Both the position numbers and the translations under genes were made by a program. The notes under the pieces were generated by a model. It searched no databases, was not told the DNA's origin, and saw only the letters and a program-made list of their open reading frames with translations. From Leptothrix sp. (in: b-proteobacteria) (GTDB lineage: Bacteria > Pseudomonadota > Gammaproteobacteria > Burkholderiales > Burkholderiaceae_C), in contig PNKV01000004.1 of the NCBI GenBank assembly GCA_013822685.1, forward strand, positions 184,510-248,509: a stretch of DNA of 64,000 bases. Reading direction: 5' to 3'. Positions 50,052-59,600 of this stretch are shown here, in pieces. Position 1 is the first letter of the stretch, and each line of letters begins with the position of its first letter.

Positions 50052-51266
50052 ATGATCAACCTCGAAATCCCCCGCAAGTTCAAGCCCCTGGTGCGCCAAG
50101 CCCACGAGACCGCCGCCGAAGTGCTGCGCCCCATCTCGCGCAAGTACGACCGCGCTGAGCACAGCCGCCCGGTCGAGCTTGACATGATGGCCGCCGTGAT
50201 CGACGGCATGAACGAAGGCAACAGCGATGTCGGCGGCACGGGTGCCACCGGCGTGCGCCGTGATGCCTCCGATGGTGCCCAAGGCAACCGCAACGGCACC
50301 AACATCTCCACCTGCCTGTCCATCATGGAGCTGTGCTGGGGCGACGTCGGCATGTTGCTGTCCATGCCGCGCCAGGGCCTGGGCAATGCCGCGATCGCGT
50401 CGGTGGCCAACGACGAGCAACTCAAGCGCTTCAAGGGCCGCTGGGCCGCGATGGCCATCACCGAACCGGGCTGCGGCTCCGACTCGGCCGCCATCAAGAC
50501 CAGCGCCAAGCTCGATGGTGACCACTACGTGCTTAACGGCGAAAAGATCTACGTGACCGCTGGCGACCGTGCCGACCTGGTGGTCGTGTGGGCCACACTG
50601 GACAAGAGCTTGGGCCGGGCCGCGATCAAGTCCTTTGTGGTCGAAAAGGGCACGCCTGGCTTCGAGCTGGTGCGCCTGGAGCACAAGCTCGGCATCCGTG
50701 CGTCAGACACCGCGCACTTCATGATCACCAACTGCCGCGTGCCCAAAGAGAACCTGCTGGGCGACCCGGAAGTGAACCCCGAGAAGAGCTTCGCGGGCGT
50801 GATGCAGACCTTCGACAACACGCGCCCGCTGGTCGCCTCAATGGCCGTGGGCCTGACGCGCGCCTGCATCGAAGAGATGGGCCAGATCCTGAAGGACTGC
50901 GGTTTGAGCGTGGATTACAGCCGCCCGTTGCACCGCCAGCCCTCGGCCGTGGCCGACTTCGTGCGCATGCAGGCCGACTATGAGGCGGCGCGTTTGCTGA
51001 CCTTGCAAGCCGCCTGGATGGCCGACAACGGGCGGCCCAATTCGCTGGAGGCTTCGCTGGCCAAGGCGAAGGCGGGGCGCACTTGTGTGGATGTGGCTTT
51101 GAAGTGCGTGGAGCTGGCGGGCTCGATTGGGTATACGGAGACCTCGCTGCTGGAGAAGTGGTCACGTGATGCCAAGATCCTCGACATCTTTGAAGGGACG
51201 CAGCAGATTCAGTTGTTGATCATTGCGCGGCGGTTGCTGGGCAAGAGTTCGGCGGAGTTGAAGTAG
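50052..51266 (+). CDS. Acyl-CoA dehydrogenase
   Basis: A 404-residue acyl-CoA dehydrogenase that introduces an alpha-beta double bond into an acyl-CoA with FAD. AITEPGCGSDSAAIKTSA is the FAD/substrate block, HFMITNCRVPKENLLGD is typical, and the catalytic Glu381 lies in IFEGTQQIQ. It follows the first dehydrogenase by 43 bases with CAAGAGACGACGACC before the ATG. The two may form a heteromeric enzyme. The last 100 bases of the gene are followed by a change in base composition. Confidence 0.93.
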   Translation: MINLEIPRKFKPLVRQAHETAAEVLRPISRKYDRAEHSRPVELDMMAAVIDGMNEGNSDVGGTGATGVRRDASDGAQGNRNGTNISTCLSIMELCWGDVGMLLSMPRQGLGNAAIASVANDEQLKRFKGRWAAMAITEPGCGSDSAAIKTSAKLDGDHYVLNGEKIYVTAGDRADLVVVWATLDKSLGRAAIKSFVVEKGTPGFELVRLEHKLGIRASDTAHFMITNCRVPKENLLGDPEVNPEKSFAGVMQTFDNTRPLVASMAVGLTRACIEEMGQILKDCGLSVDYSRPLHRQPSAVADFVRMQADYEAARLLTLQAAWMADNGRPNSLEASLAKAKAGRTCVDVALKCVELAGSIGYTETSLLEKWSRDAKILDIFEGTQQIQLLIIARRLLGKSSAELK

Positions 51267-51404
51267 GGGGCAACCTTATGTCGGCTTTAGGCTGATTGGA
51301 GATGTTCCGCAGAACCGTTCAGACAGCTGCAGTGCGCCCAAAGCGGTCGCCGTGTCGGGAGGATGTGCCGAAGGCCAGCTTCTGGCCGGGCGTCGCGTTT
51401 CTTG
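51267..51404. other. Gene-free left flank of the accessory insertion
   Basis: 138 bases between the dehydrogenase stop and the helicase stop. No terminator or coding region was recognised. Composition changes here from the high-GC core to the lower-GC defence genes, so the insertion boundary is probably inside it. Confidence 0.35.
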
Positions 51405-52442
51405 CTACGGAGTTGCCCTGAATCCTTTGAGCAGCGCCTCGGGCATGAGGTAGAGGTCTCCACGTGCCCGGGTGCAGGCCACGTAGAGCTTGTTGCGGGA
51501 AAGCGCTGCAAGCCGCGGGAGATGGCCTGCCTTGTATTCCTTCCAGGATGTCGGATTGAGCACGACGCAAACATCCTGGTAGTGGTCTTGCCCCTTCGAC
51601 GCACCCCAGGTCTGGGAGTGACAGGCGTACAGGTAATGCTCCCTCAAAAAGAGCTTCACCGTGGCATCTTGGGCGAACAGGTCCGCGGCCTGTTGCTTGT
51701 CCTCAATCACCTGGATCTTGGATTGCCGGTCTTGTGCGGGTTGAATGTCCACGCCGACATGCTCCCGGACGAATGAGCAGACGGTCGTGCTGCATCGGTG
51801 ACTCTTCAAGAGCGCCTGGGTATCCACAATCAAACCGGCATCACGAAGGCCTCGCTGAAATCGCTCATAGCTGTCGTGTAGGCCCTTGTTGACGTTGCCA
51901 TCCGTGCTGGTCGAGTAGGTGTGCTGGTAGAAATCGCCGACAAGAAGAATCTCTACGGGAGCACGCACGATGTGCTTGAGCAAGTTGAAATCGTGGCCAC
52001 CAAAATCCTGGACCTCATCCACGCACACCTTGTCGTAATACCGTGCGATCCGGTTTAACAAGGCTGGAATGCAACCCATGGCATCGAGTGCCTTGGCCAT
52101 GCGTGCGTGGTAGATGCGAGCGCCCGGCGTGACATAGCGCTCGCGGCTGTTGATCTTTTGACGCGAGGAATATTCGCTAGGCCGGTCAAAGCTGATGCCC
52201 TTGGTTTTCAGGTCGACCAGGAGCAGTGGGCGGTAGCAGAAGGAGTTGAGAAAGGTGAAGTAGGTGCAGACGGTGATGTTGGTGGGCACGTGACCGAATC
52301 TTGCAATCACGCGTCGCCTAATCTCCGCGCAATTGTTCTCGGTGTAGGTGATCAGCAGGATGCGCTTTTGCAGGTCCAGCTCATCGATCAGGCGTTTCGT
52401 CTTGCCGGATCCCGCGACGGCAAAAACTACGCGCTTATCCAT
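51405..52442 (-). CDS. Compact UvrD/Rep-like helicase (GajB-like) of a Gabija-like system
   Basis: A 345-residue superfamily 1 helicase, shorter than GajB (about 494). Walker A is AVAGSGKT at 8-15, motif II DEVQD at 142-146, motif III GDFYQHTYS and motif IV LLKSHRCS. Motif V is near TWGASKGQDH and motif VI is YVACTRARGDLYL at 320-332. It starts directly with Walker A, so the Q-motif helix is missing, and the 1B/2B subdomains appear much reduced. Its start overlaps the OLD nuclease gene by 16 bases. The pair fits the OLD plus UvrD arrangement of Gabija, in which the partner senses DNA or nucleotides. Lower GC than neighbours. Confidence 0.78.
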   Translation of the reverse strand: MDKRVVFAVAGSGKTKRLIDELDLQKRILLITYTENNCAEIRRRVIARFGHVPTNITVCTYFTFLNSFCYRPLLLVDLKTKGISFDRPSEYSSRQKINSRERYVTPGARIYHARMAKALDAMGCIPALLNRIARYYDKVCVDEVQDFGGHDFNLLKHIVRAPVEILLVGDFYQHTYSTSTDGNVNKGLHDSYERFQRGLRDAGLIVDTQALLKSHRCSTTVCSFVREHVGVDIQPAQDRQSKIQVIEDKQQAADLFAQDATVKLFLREHYLYACHSQTWGASKGQDHYQDVCVVLNPTSWKEYKAGHLPRLAALSRNKLYVACTRARGDLYLMPEALLKGFRATP

Positions 52443-53992
52443 TGGATCGCTTCTTGGATGTACATCGGGGCGACGAGCTCTGCCTCCTTCTTGATGAGGA
52501 GTTCGAAGGCCGCATCCGCCTTGTTTGCCAGCATGTAGTCCAGGACGTCGAGCTTTCGTCGTGGCGTGAGCAATACATCATCGCAGAGTGCCTGATTGTC
52601 CTCGTACAGGCAGATCTCGAAGGTGGTGCGCCGGGCGCCGTCCGGATCGGCAAAGATCCTGGCGTTGGGCATCACATGGCCCGTGTAGTTGTCCACGCAG
52701 TTCTTCTGGTAGTTGCCATCGTTGTCACGGATCACCGCTACCTTGATGCCCAGCAGTTTGGCGAGGTCCAAGTAGCGTTTGAAGCTCGTGCCACCGACGG
52801 AGATCACATGCACGCCTTTTGCCTGCAATGTTGCTCCCGCATGTTTGCGGAAGAGGGCGTCCATGAGGATGAATTCCGCGTCGCCTTCGACCAGGATCAC
52901 ACGCTTGGAGAGCACGAATTCCAAGACGTTGTTGTCCGGCGCCTTCATGAAGAACTTGGCTGTGTCGTCCGGCAGGCCGTCCAGCCGGGTCTTCTGGCCG
53001 GCGGCCCCGAGCAGGATCGCCTTCTTCAAATTCAGCCTAGCCGAAATCAAGCTGCTGTGTGTGGCGATGAAGAGCTGCTTGTTGGCGGAGCTCGAAATGC
53101 GATCCACGAGCTTGTTCATTGTCGAGTGGCTCAGGTGGTTTTCCGGCTCTTCCAGAAGGAGAACGTCCAGCTGTCTGTCCGCGCCGCGTCGCTGCAGAGC
53201 GAACTCGGTTTTAATGAAGCATTGGCGACCTTTGCCTTTGCTTTCGATCGGTATATCGTCTTCCGTGATGACCAGGTCGGATTCAAGGTTCGACTTCGCG
53301 CTGGTGCGAATGGCGAATTGATAGTCAGCGATCAGTCCATTGAGTTCGGCCAACTGTTCGCCGCGGAAGCTTCCCTTGTTCTGTCGGTAGGCATTCTCCA
53401 GCCGACTTCTGGCGCGTACATCTGCGTGGAGCGAAAAGACGGTCTTGGTGTATTCACGCGCGGCGTATTCACTGTCGATGCGCGAACTGTCGATGGCTAG
53501 ATGGTGGACATGCCGTTTGACGCTGGAATATGCCTCTCCACCAAAGGTCATGAATTGGACCCCGTAATACTCGTAGGGGAAATTGGTCGGGTCTGCAGCC
53601 AGCGCCTCGGCGATATCCTTGCCGAATTCTTCCATGGGCTTGAAGGTCATCTGCAAACCATCACGCTCCCTCTTTTCCGAATTGTTATTTCCATTCAAGC
53701 CAGATTTCGCGCCAGGAGACAGGAAGACTTCCACGAGCAATTCCGGCAGATCGGCTACTGTGCGGGCGCCTGCAAGAAAGGCCTTAACGGCATCACTGTT
53801 CAAAAGCGTTTCGATGCCGACTGCTTCCACTTTGCTTCGGCTGCCGGCCATGGCAAGTTCCAATGCCAGCAGTACGGAACTCTTGCCTGCTTCGTTGTCG
53901 CCGAGCAGCATATTCAGATCAGGGGAAAAGTCCAGCTGTAGCTTCTCGAATTTCTTGAAATTGCGCAGTACCAGTTTCTCTATAGTAGGCAT
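52427..53992 (-). CDS. OLD-family ATP-dependent nuclease (GajA-like) of a Gabija-like system
   Basis: A 521-residue protein with an ABC-type ATPase and a TOPRIM nuclease domain, like class 2 OLD proteins. Walker A is GDNEAGKSS at 31-39, a signature-like GKGRQCFIK at 253-261, Walker B DVLLLEEPENHL at 276-287 and the His switch FIATHSS at 308-314. The TOPRIM domain has Glu369 in ILVEGDAE and the DND triad at 423-425, the metal site for DNA cleavage. GajA is about 578 residues. Next to a UvrD-like helicase gene it forms a Gabija-like anti-phage pair. AT-rich DNA precedes it, with a palindrome about 30 bases upstream. Confidence 0.85.
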   Translation of the reverse strand: MPTIEKLVLRNFKKFEKLQLDFSPDLNMLLGDNEAGKSSVLLALELAMAGSRSKVEAVGIETLLNSDAVKAFLAGARTVADLPELLVEVFLSPGAKSGLNGNNNSEKRERDGLQMTFKPMEEFGKDIAEALAADPTNFPYEYYGVQFMTFGGEAYSSVKRHVHHLAIDSSRIDSEYAAREYTKTVFSLHADVRARSRLENAYRQNKGSFRGEQLAELNGLIADYQFAIRTSAKSNLESDLVITEDDIPIESKGKGRQCFIKTEFALQRRGADRQLDVLLLEEPENHLSHSTMNKLVDRISSSANKQLFIATHSSLISARLNLKKAILLGAAGQKTRLDGLPDDTAKFFMKAPDNNVLEFVLSKRVILVEGDAEFILMDALFRKHAGATLQAKGVHVISVGGTSFKRYLDLAKLLGIKVAVIRDNDGNYQKNCVDNYTGHVMPNARIFADPDGARRTTFEICLYEDNQALCDDVLLTPRRKLDVLDYMLANKADAAFELLIKKEAELVAPMYIQEAIQWISA

Positions 53993-54429
53993 CCCTTAAT
54001 CCCTCATAACTTCTAGACGTGAGTCAAGTTGACTTTTGCGTTGGAGCTGTCCAGTGCACTATCTTTTTGCAGGCCGATGTTTACGTTTCTTGAGGGCGCT
54101 TCAAGGATCGTCATTGAGCTCGTAGCTTAATCGGGAAAGCCTGCAGCCCTAGGTATGGGTTGCACCTGGGCGGCAGATCAAGCCGCGAATCCGTATGCGC
54201 TCCCGGTTTTGCCGAGCCGACTTCTTCAGGTTTGCTGGCGGCCACGGGCCGAGTGCGCGTTAGCGACGTCCCGAATTCACCGACTGTCGGGAAGGTCAGA
54301 GACATCCTGCATCTCTTCTTCAATATCGGTTTTTTGGGCCCCACAGCCGAGGTCTGCGCCCGACCTTCGGTCGGCAGCACGCGCTGCATCGGAGCCATCC
54401 ATGCTCGATGCCGCCCACCCCAGGCCTGG
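53993..54429. other. Gene-free region upstream of the OLD nuclease gene
   Basis: 437 bases with no supported gene. The left 100 bases are AT-rich and should hold the promoter of the OLD-helicase operon. The rest contains small inverted repeats (CCGACTGTCGG near 54278, CCGACC-TTC-GGTCGG at 54360-54374), and GAGCTCGTAGCTTAATCGGG at 54117 resembles the start of a tRNA but does not continue as one. It may be a scar of the insertion. Confidence 0.4.
54022..54034. promoter_or_regulatory. Palindrome before the OLD-helicase operon
   Basis: AGTCAAGTTGACT has 6-bp arms around one G and lies 30 bases before the OLD start. On the minus strand it supplies TTGACT, a possible -35. A repressor at this site would control the defence operon; no regulator gene is adjacent. 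Confidence 0.4.
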
Positions 54430-55035
54430 TCAGGCCTTGGCCTTCGGCTTGAATATATGAACGGTCTCACCCCGGCCGAGCATCTCCACGAGTTGGGCTA
54501 TTCGCCTCGCACGCGTCTCGGCTTTCACGGCCGTTTGAATGCGCCACAAGACCGCATAGCGATTGGTCGCGTTGATCGTCGAGAAGAACGCTTTCGCTTT
54601 CGGTGCAGCGTCGAGCGCCGCGATCAGGTCTTCAGGGACCACGGACGTGCGCGCGCCGTCGTACGCCCGAGCCCATCGGCCGTCGGCCTTAGCGGCCTCG
54701 ACCTGCACGAGGCCCGGTGCCTGCATTCGGCCCGCCTGGATGAGCGCCGCGACCTTGTCGACATTGATTTTCGACCAGACGCTGCGGGCGCGCCTGGGCG
54801 TGAATCGTTGGAGGAAATATTGCTCGTCCAAGCCCTTCTTTTGACCATCAATCCAACCCCAGCAGAGCGCGATCTCCACCGCTTCAAGGTAGGTGACGCT
54901 GGCATCAATGGCACCGCGCTTGGCGATCTTGAGCCACAGGCCTGCGGACGTGGCGTGGTGCTGCCTCAACCAGGTTTCGAACGCCTTGGCGTTCTTGAAC
55001 ACGGTCGGGGTGTCAGCAGGCTGGTCGATGGACAT
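54430..55035 (-). CDS. YdeI/OmpD-associated family protein
   Basis: A 201-residue protein of the YdeI/OmdA family, of unclear function (linked in some bacteria to stress or cationic peptide tolerance). Family blocks are WLRQHHATSAGLWLKIAKRG, SVTYLEAVEIALCWGWIDGQKKGLDE, YFLQRFTPRRARSVWSKIN and the Lys/Ala-rich end. ATG 55035 gives the usual N-terminus; an upstream in-frame start adds eight residues. It is on the minus strand downstream of no obvious partner. Confidence 0.88.
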   Translation of the reverse strand: MSIDQPADTPTVFKNAKAFETWLRQHHATSAGLWLKIAKRGAIDASVTYLEAVEIALCWGWIDGQKKGLDEQYFLQRFTPRRARSVWSKINVDKVAALIQAGRMQAPGLVQVEAAKADGRWARAYDGARTSVVPEDLIAALDAAPKAKAFFSTINATNRYAVLWRIQTAVKAETRARRIAQLVEMLGRGETVHIFKPKAKA

Positions 55036-55131
55036 GCGCGAAGTATGCTTGCATTGCAACCGCGCTGATCTTCATCCCACCCCTGCCCCTAAAATGGCGC
55101 CCCGATCCCAGCCCCAGCAGTACCTGCCCCG

Positions 55132-55950
55132 ATGAACATCACCGTCAAAGAAGAACTGCGCGCCTACATCGACCCGTTGACCCCGGACGAGCACGACGCG
55201 CTGGAGCGCAGCATCCTGGCCGAAGGTTGCCGCGATGCACTGGTGCTGTGGGGCGATGTGCTGGTCGATGGCCACAACCGCCATGGCATCTGCCAGAAGC
55301 ACGGCATTCCCTTCAACACGGTGCAGAACGCCACGTTCAAGTCGATGGATGATGTGCACCTGTGGATGATCGACCAGCACCTGGGTCGGCGCAGCGTGTC
55401 CGACTTCCAGCGTGGCGTGCTGGCCTTGCGCAAGAAGGACATCATGAGCGCCAGGGTGCAGGCCAGCAAGGCCGCTGCGCCTGAGGCCTCGGCTAATGAT
55501 CAAGCGCCCACTGCAGATCATCCTTCCACTCCCCCTTGGGATGTCGATCCCTTGCCCACCCGCGAAGCCATTGCCCGGGCCGCGCGCATCAGCAGCACCA
55601 CCGTCAGCCAGATCGAAAAGATCCAGAAGGAGGCCACGCCCGAACTGGTGGCCGCCGTGAAGGCCGGCGACATCTCCATCAACGCGGCCGCCGCCGTGGC
55701 TTCGCTGCCGGTGGACGAACAAGTGGCCGCCGTGGCGGGCGGCAAGAAGGAGCTGCGCCAAGCGGCCCGGCAGGTGCGTGAAGCGAAGGCCCAGGCGCGT
55801 GCGGCGAGTGCACCGGCCGACCCATCAACCGACGAAGGTGAGGCTTCTGAATCGCCTGACGCCATGATCGCCCGCCTGAAGAAAACCGTGGCTGAGCTCA
55901 CCATCGAGAACGCCATGCTCAAGGCCCGGATTGCCGAACTGATGGCGTGA
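55132..55950 (+). CDS. Orphan ParB/Srx-domain DNA-binding protein
   Basis: A 272-residue protein with an N-terminal ParB-like domain (about 5-75), including VDGHNRH at 45-51, followed by WMIDQHLGRRSVSDFQR. A helix-turn-helix-like segment TREAIARAARISSTTVSQIEKI lies at about 143-164. A long Ala/Glu-rich helix and a zipper-like end (LKKTVAELTIENAMLKARIAEL) may dimerise it. No parA or plasmid replication gene is nearby, so it is probably a stand-alone regulator rather than a segregation protein. Confidence 0.78.
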   Translation: MNITVKEELRAYIDPLTPDEHDALERSILAEGCRDALVLWGDVLVDGHNRHGICQKHGIPFNTVQNATFKSMDDVHLWMIDQHLGRRSVSDFQRGVLALRKKDIMSARVQASKAAAPEASANDQAPTADHPSTPPWDVDPLPTREAIARAARISSTTVSQIEKIQKEATPELVAAVKAGDISINAAAAVASLPVDEQVAAVAGGKKELRQAARQVREAKAQARAASAPADPSTDEGEASESPDAMIARLKKTVAELTIENAMLKARIAELMA

Positions 55951-55966
55951 AGCACGGAGGCCGGCC

Positions 55967-56266
55967 ATGGCTTTGGACTACCTGATCTTTGACCACAGCG
56001 AGGACACCGAGGGCATCGGCACCTTCGAGGCCATGGCCTCGGTCACGGCGGACCACCTGGAGGCGGTTCATGCCGAGGTGGCTGTGGTTCTGGGTTGGGC
56101 CTTCGCGACCTTTCCCGATGAGCATGGCCCCTTGGACCAAGGTTTCGAATGGGACCATGACCTGCAAGTGCAGCAGGAGTCCACCACGCTGCGCACGGTG
56201 ACCCTGCTGCTCAGCGGCGGCACGGCCTTTTGCCAGGCCTTCGCCGAACGCTTTCCAGCCGATTAG
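55967..56266 (+). CDS. Small conserved-looking protein of unknown function
   Basis: A 99-residue acidic, soluble protein, not recognised. The N-terminus LDYLIFDHSEDTEGIGTFEAMASV suggests a compact alpha/beta fold. It starts 16 bases after the ParB-like stop with GGAGGCCGGCC upstream and reads well as a real gene. It may be co-transcribed with its neighbours. Confidence 0.65.
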   Translation: MALDYLIFDHSEDTEGIGTFEAMASVTADHLEAVHAEVAVVLGWAFATFPDEHGPLDQGFEWDHDLQVQQESTTLRTVTLLLSGGTAFCQAFAERFPAD

Positions 56267-56298
56267 CGGATACTCGGACTTCACCCTTTGGAGTCCCC

Positions 56299-56565
56299 AT
56301 GTCGCAAGCCCCCTTTTTCCACGAAGCGACCGGGGCCGTCAGGTTCTGGGTCATGGTGAACGATGCATTGGTCGGCGCCAGCGTCAGCCGTGAAGCCCTG
56401 CACCACCGGTATCGGCCCGATGGCCGGGGTGAAGCCCCCCTGGAAACCTACAAAAACCACTCGGCCGACATTGATGAGGTGGTGCGGCGACGGGTGGCAC
56501 AGGGCTCGATCGAGCCGGTGATGCTGCGCGAGTTCGACCTTCGCCCGGTGGTGCCCAAGGCCTAG
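56299..56565 (+). CDS. Small DUF1488-like protein
   Basis: An 88-residue protein. FFHEATGAVRFWVMVNDALVGASVSREAL followed by a C-terminal charged helix resembles the DUF1488 family, of unknown function. ATG 56299 follows TTTGGAGTCCCC, a good ribosome binding site. It stands between the unknown 99-residue gene and the carboxylase gene. Confidence 0.65.
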   Translation: MSQAPFFHEATGAVRFWVMVNDALVGASVSREALHHRYRPDGRGEAPLETYKNHSADIDEVVRRRVAQGSIEPVMLREFDLRPVVPKA

Positions 56566-56616
56566 CCGCTAGGATGCAGGACCCGCCGGTCCCCGGCTTT
56601 CTCATCCTCTTGCGCT

Positions 56617-59600
56617 ATGCCGTCAACCGCCCAACCGGTCCTCCTCATCGCCAACCGCGGCGAGATCGCCATCCGCATTGCGCGTGCGGCGCATGAGCTG
56701 GGCTGGCGCACCGTCGGTGTGGTGGCCGAAGACGACCAGCAGGCCCAGCACGCCTTCCACGTGGATGCGCTTCAAATCTTGCCTGGCAAAGGCGTGCCGG
56801 CCTACCTGAGCATTGACCACGTGGTCTCAGCGGCGCAGGCCGAAGGTTGCACCCATGTGCACCCGGGTTACGGCCTCTTGAGCGAGAACGCCGATTTCGC
56901 CCGCGCCTGCGCCACCGCGGGCTTAACCTTCGTGGGCCCCGCCCCCGAGGTGCTGGACCTGCTGGGCGACAAGGCGCAAGCCCGGGCCCTGGCCCAGCGC
57001 TGCGGCGTGCCGGTGACCCAAGGCATCGACCACGGCGTGTCCCTGGCCGAGGCGCAGGCCTTCTTCGCAGAGCTGGGGCCGGGCGGCGCCATGATGATCA
57101 AGGCGCTGGCGGGTGGCGGTGGCCGTGGCATGCGGGTCGTTGAAGCCGAGCAAGACATTCCGGCCGCCTTCGAGCGTTGCCAGTCCGAAGCCCTGGCCGC
57201 CTTCGGGCGTGCCGATGTCTATGTGGAGCAACTGGTGCGCCGCGCGCGCCACATCGAAGTGCAGGCCTTGGGCGATGGCAGCGGTGCGGTCAGCCATGCC
57301 TGGGAGCGCGATTGCACCGTGCAGCGCAACCACCAGAAGCTGGTCGAGATCGCGCCCGCGCCAGACCTGGACGCTACCTTGCGACAACGCCTGCTGGACG
57401 ACGCCCTCAAGCTGGCGCAAGCGGTGAAGCTGCGCGGCCTGTGCACCTTCGAGTTCCTGGTCGACCTGGACCACCCTGGTCACCACTTTTTCATGGAAGC
57501 CAATCCGCGCTTGCAGGTCGAACACACGGTGACCGAAGCCGTGACCGGGCTGGACCTGGTGCAACTGCAATTGCACTTGTCGCAAGGCGCCACGCTGGCC
57601 GAGTTGCAAGCAACCCAGGGCGACATCGCATCACCCCGCGGCACCGCCATCCAGGTGCGCGTGAACGTCGAGCGCATGGGCGCCGATGGCCGCGCCTTGC
57701 CCGCAGGCGGCACCGTGCGCGCTTACGAGCCGCCAGGCGGGCCGGGCATCCGCGTGGATGGCCATGGCCACATCGGCCTGCAGCCGCACCCCGGTTTCGA
57801 CACCTTGCTGGCCAAAGTCATCGTGCACCACCCGGCCGGCTTTGGTCCGGCCTTGCAGCGCAGCCGCCGGGCGCTGGGCGAGTTCAGGCTCGACGGGGTC
57901 GACAGCAACATCGCGTTCCTGCAAGCCTTGCTGGCCCACCCTGATCTGGCGGCCTACCAGGTGAGCACGCGTTGGTTGCAGTTGCACGTGGCTGCCTTGC
58001 TGGCAGCGGTGCGGCACCAGCAGCGGCCGCGCGAGCTGGCGCATGCGGCGCAACACCCTGGCGCGGCGATCCAGCTGGCAGGCGTGGCCGAGGGCTGCGT
58101 TGCTGTCAGCGCCACCGTGCCTGGCTCGCTGGTGAGCCTGCACGTTCAGCCTGGCGACACCGTGCGGGCTGGCCAACGCGTGGCCGTGATCGAGGCCATG
58201 AAAATGGAGTTCGAGGTCAACGCCATACAAGGCGGCCAGGTGGCGGCGGTGTTGGCCGAGGTGGGCCATGTGGTGGCCGAAGGGCAGGCCTTGTTGGCCC
58301 TGGACCCTGCGGACGATGATGGCCAGGCCCACGCCACCAACGACCATGTGCTCGATCTGGGCCACATCCGTCCCGACCTGGCCGAAGTGATTGAGCGCCA
58401 TGCCGTCACGCTCGATGCCCGGCGCCCCGATGCCGTCGCCAAGCGCCATGCCAAGGGCCACCGCACTGCCCGCGAAAACGTCGACGACTTTCTGGACGAG
58501 GGCAGCTTCCTGGAATACGGCGGCCTGGCCTTGGCCTCGCAGCGCATCCGGTTGAAAGAGCCTGAGCTGATCGCACGCAGCCCCGCCGATGGCTTGATCG
58601 CCGGCCTGGGCACCGTCAATGCTGCGCAGTTTGGCGAGCAAGCCGCGCGCTGCATGGTGCTGGCCTACGACTACACCGTGTTCGCCGGCACGCAAGGCAT
58701 CATCAACCACAAGAAGACCGACCGCATGCTGCACTTGGCCTTGCAGCGCGCGCTGCCGCTGGTGCTGTGGGCCGAAGGTGGCGGCGGCCGCCCCAACGAC
58801 GAATACCCCGGCGTCAGCCTGCTCGACAACATGACCTTCCTGGGCTTGGCGCGCCTGAGCGGCCTGGTGCCTTTGGTGGCCATCGTCAATGGCCGTTGCT
58901 TCGCGGGCAATGCCTCGCTGGCGGGTTGCTGCGACGTCATCATCGCCACCAAGGACACCAGCATCGGCATGGCCGGCCCCGCCATGATTGAAGGCGGAGG
59001 CCTGGGCAAGTTCACGCCCGAAGAGGTAGGCCCGGTCAGCATGCAGGCGCCCAATGGCGTGATCGATGTGGTGGTGGATGACGAGGCGCACGCCGTGCGC
59101 GTGGCGCGCCAATACCTGTCTTACTTCCAAGGCAACACCACCGGTTGGCAATGTGCCGACCAGCGCTTGCTGCGCCACGTGGTCCCCGAGAAACGCACCC
59201 GCGTCTATGACATGCGGGCGGCCATCCACACCTTGTTCGACACCGATTCGGTGCTGGAGCTGCGCCGCGAGTTTGCGCCCGGCATGGTCACCGCGCTGGT
59301 GCGCGTGGAAGGCCGGCCGATGGGCGTGATCGCCAACGACCCCCGGCACCTGGGCGGGGCCATCGATGCGGACGGCGCCGACAAGGCCGTGCGCTTCATG
59401 CAGCTGTGCGATGCCTTTGATGTGCCCTTGGTGTCCTTGTGCGACACGCCCGGCTTCATGGTGGGCCCCGATGCCGAGCAGACCGCCACGGTGCGCCATT
59501 TCTCGCGCATGTTCCTGATGGCCGCCAGCATCACGGTGCCCTTCTTCACCGTGGTGCTGCGCAAGGGCTACGGGCTGGGCGCGCAGGCCATGACGGCGGG

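Noticed and set aside
51287..51604. A 105-codon minus-strand frame running from the helicase tail into the left flank
   Set aside because: It overlaps the helicase C-terminus, whose motif VI and stop are well placed, and has no recognisable content.
52442..53500. A 352-codon plus-strand frame antisense to the OLD nuclease gene
   Set aside because: The minus strand has complete ATPase and TOPRIM motifs. The plus frame has no family resemblance.
54115..54190. A tRNA-like start, GAGCTCGTAGCTTAATCGGG
   Set aside because: No anticodon arm, T-loop (GGTTCGAATCC-type) or paired acceptor stem follows.
54111..54470. A 119-codon minus-strand frame in the gap before the OLD gene
   Set aside because: No domain, no convincing ribosome binding site, and overlap with the end of the YdeI-like gene. 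It could be a decayed gene, but the evidence is too thin to call.
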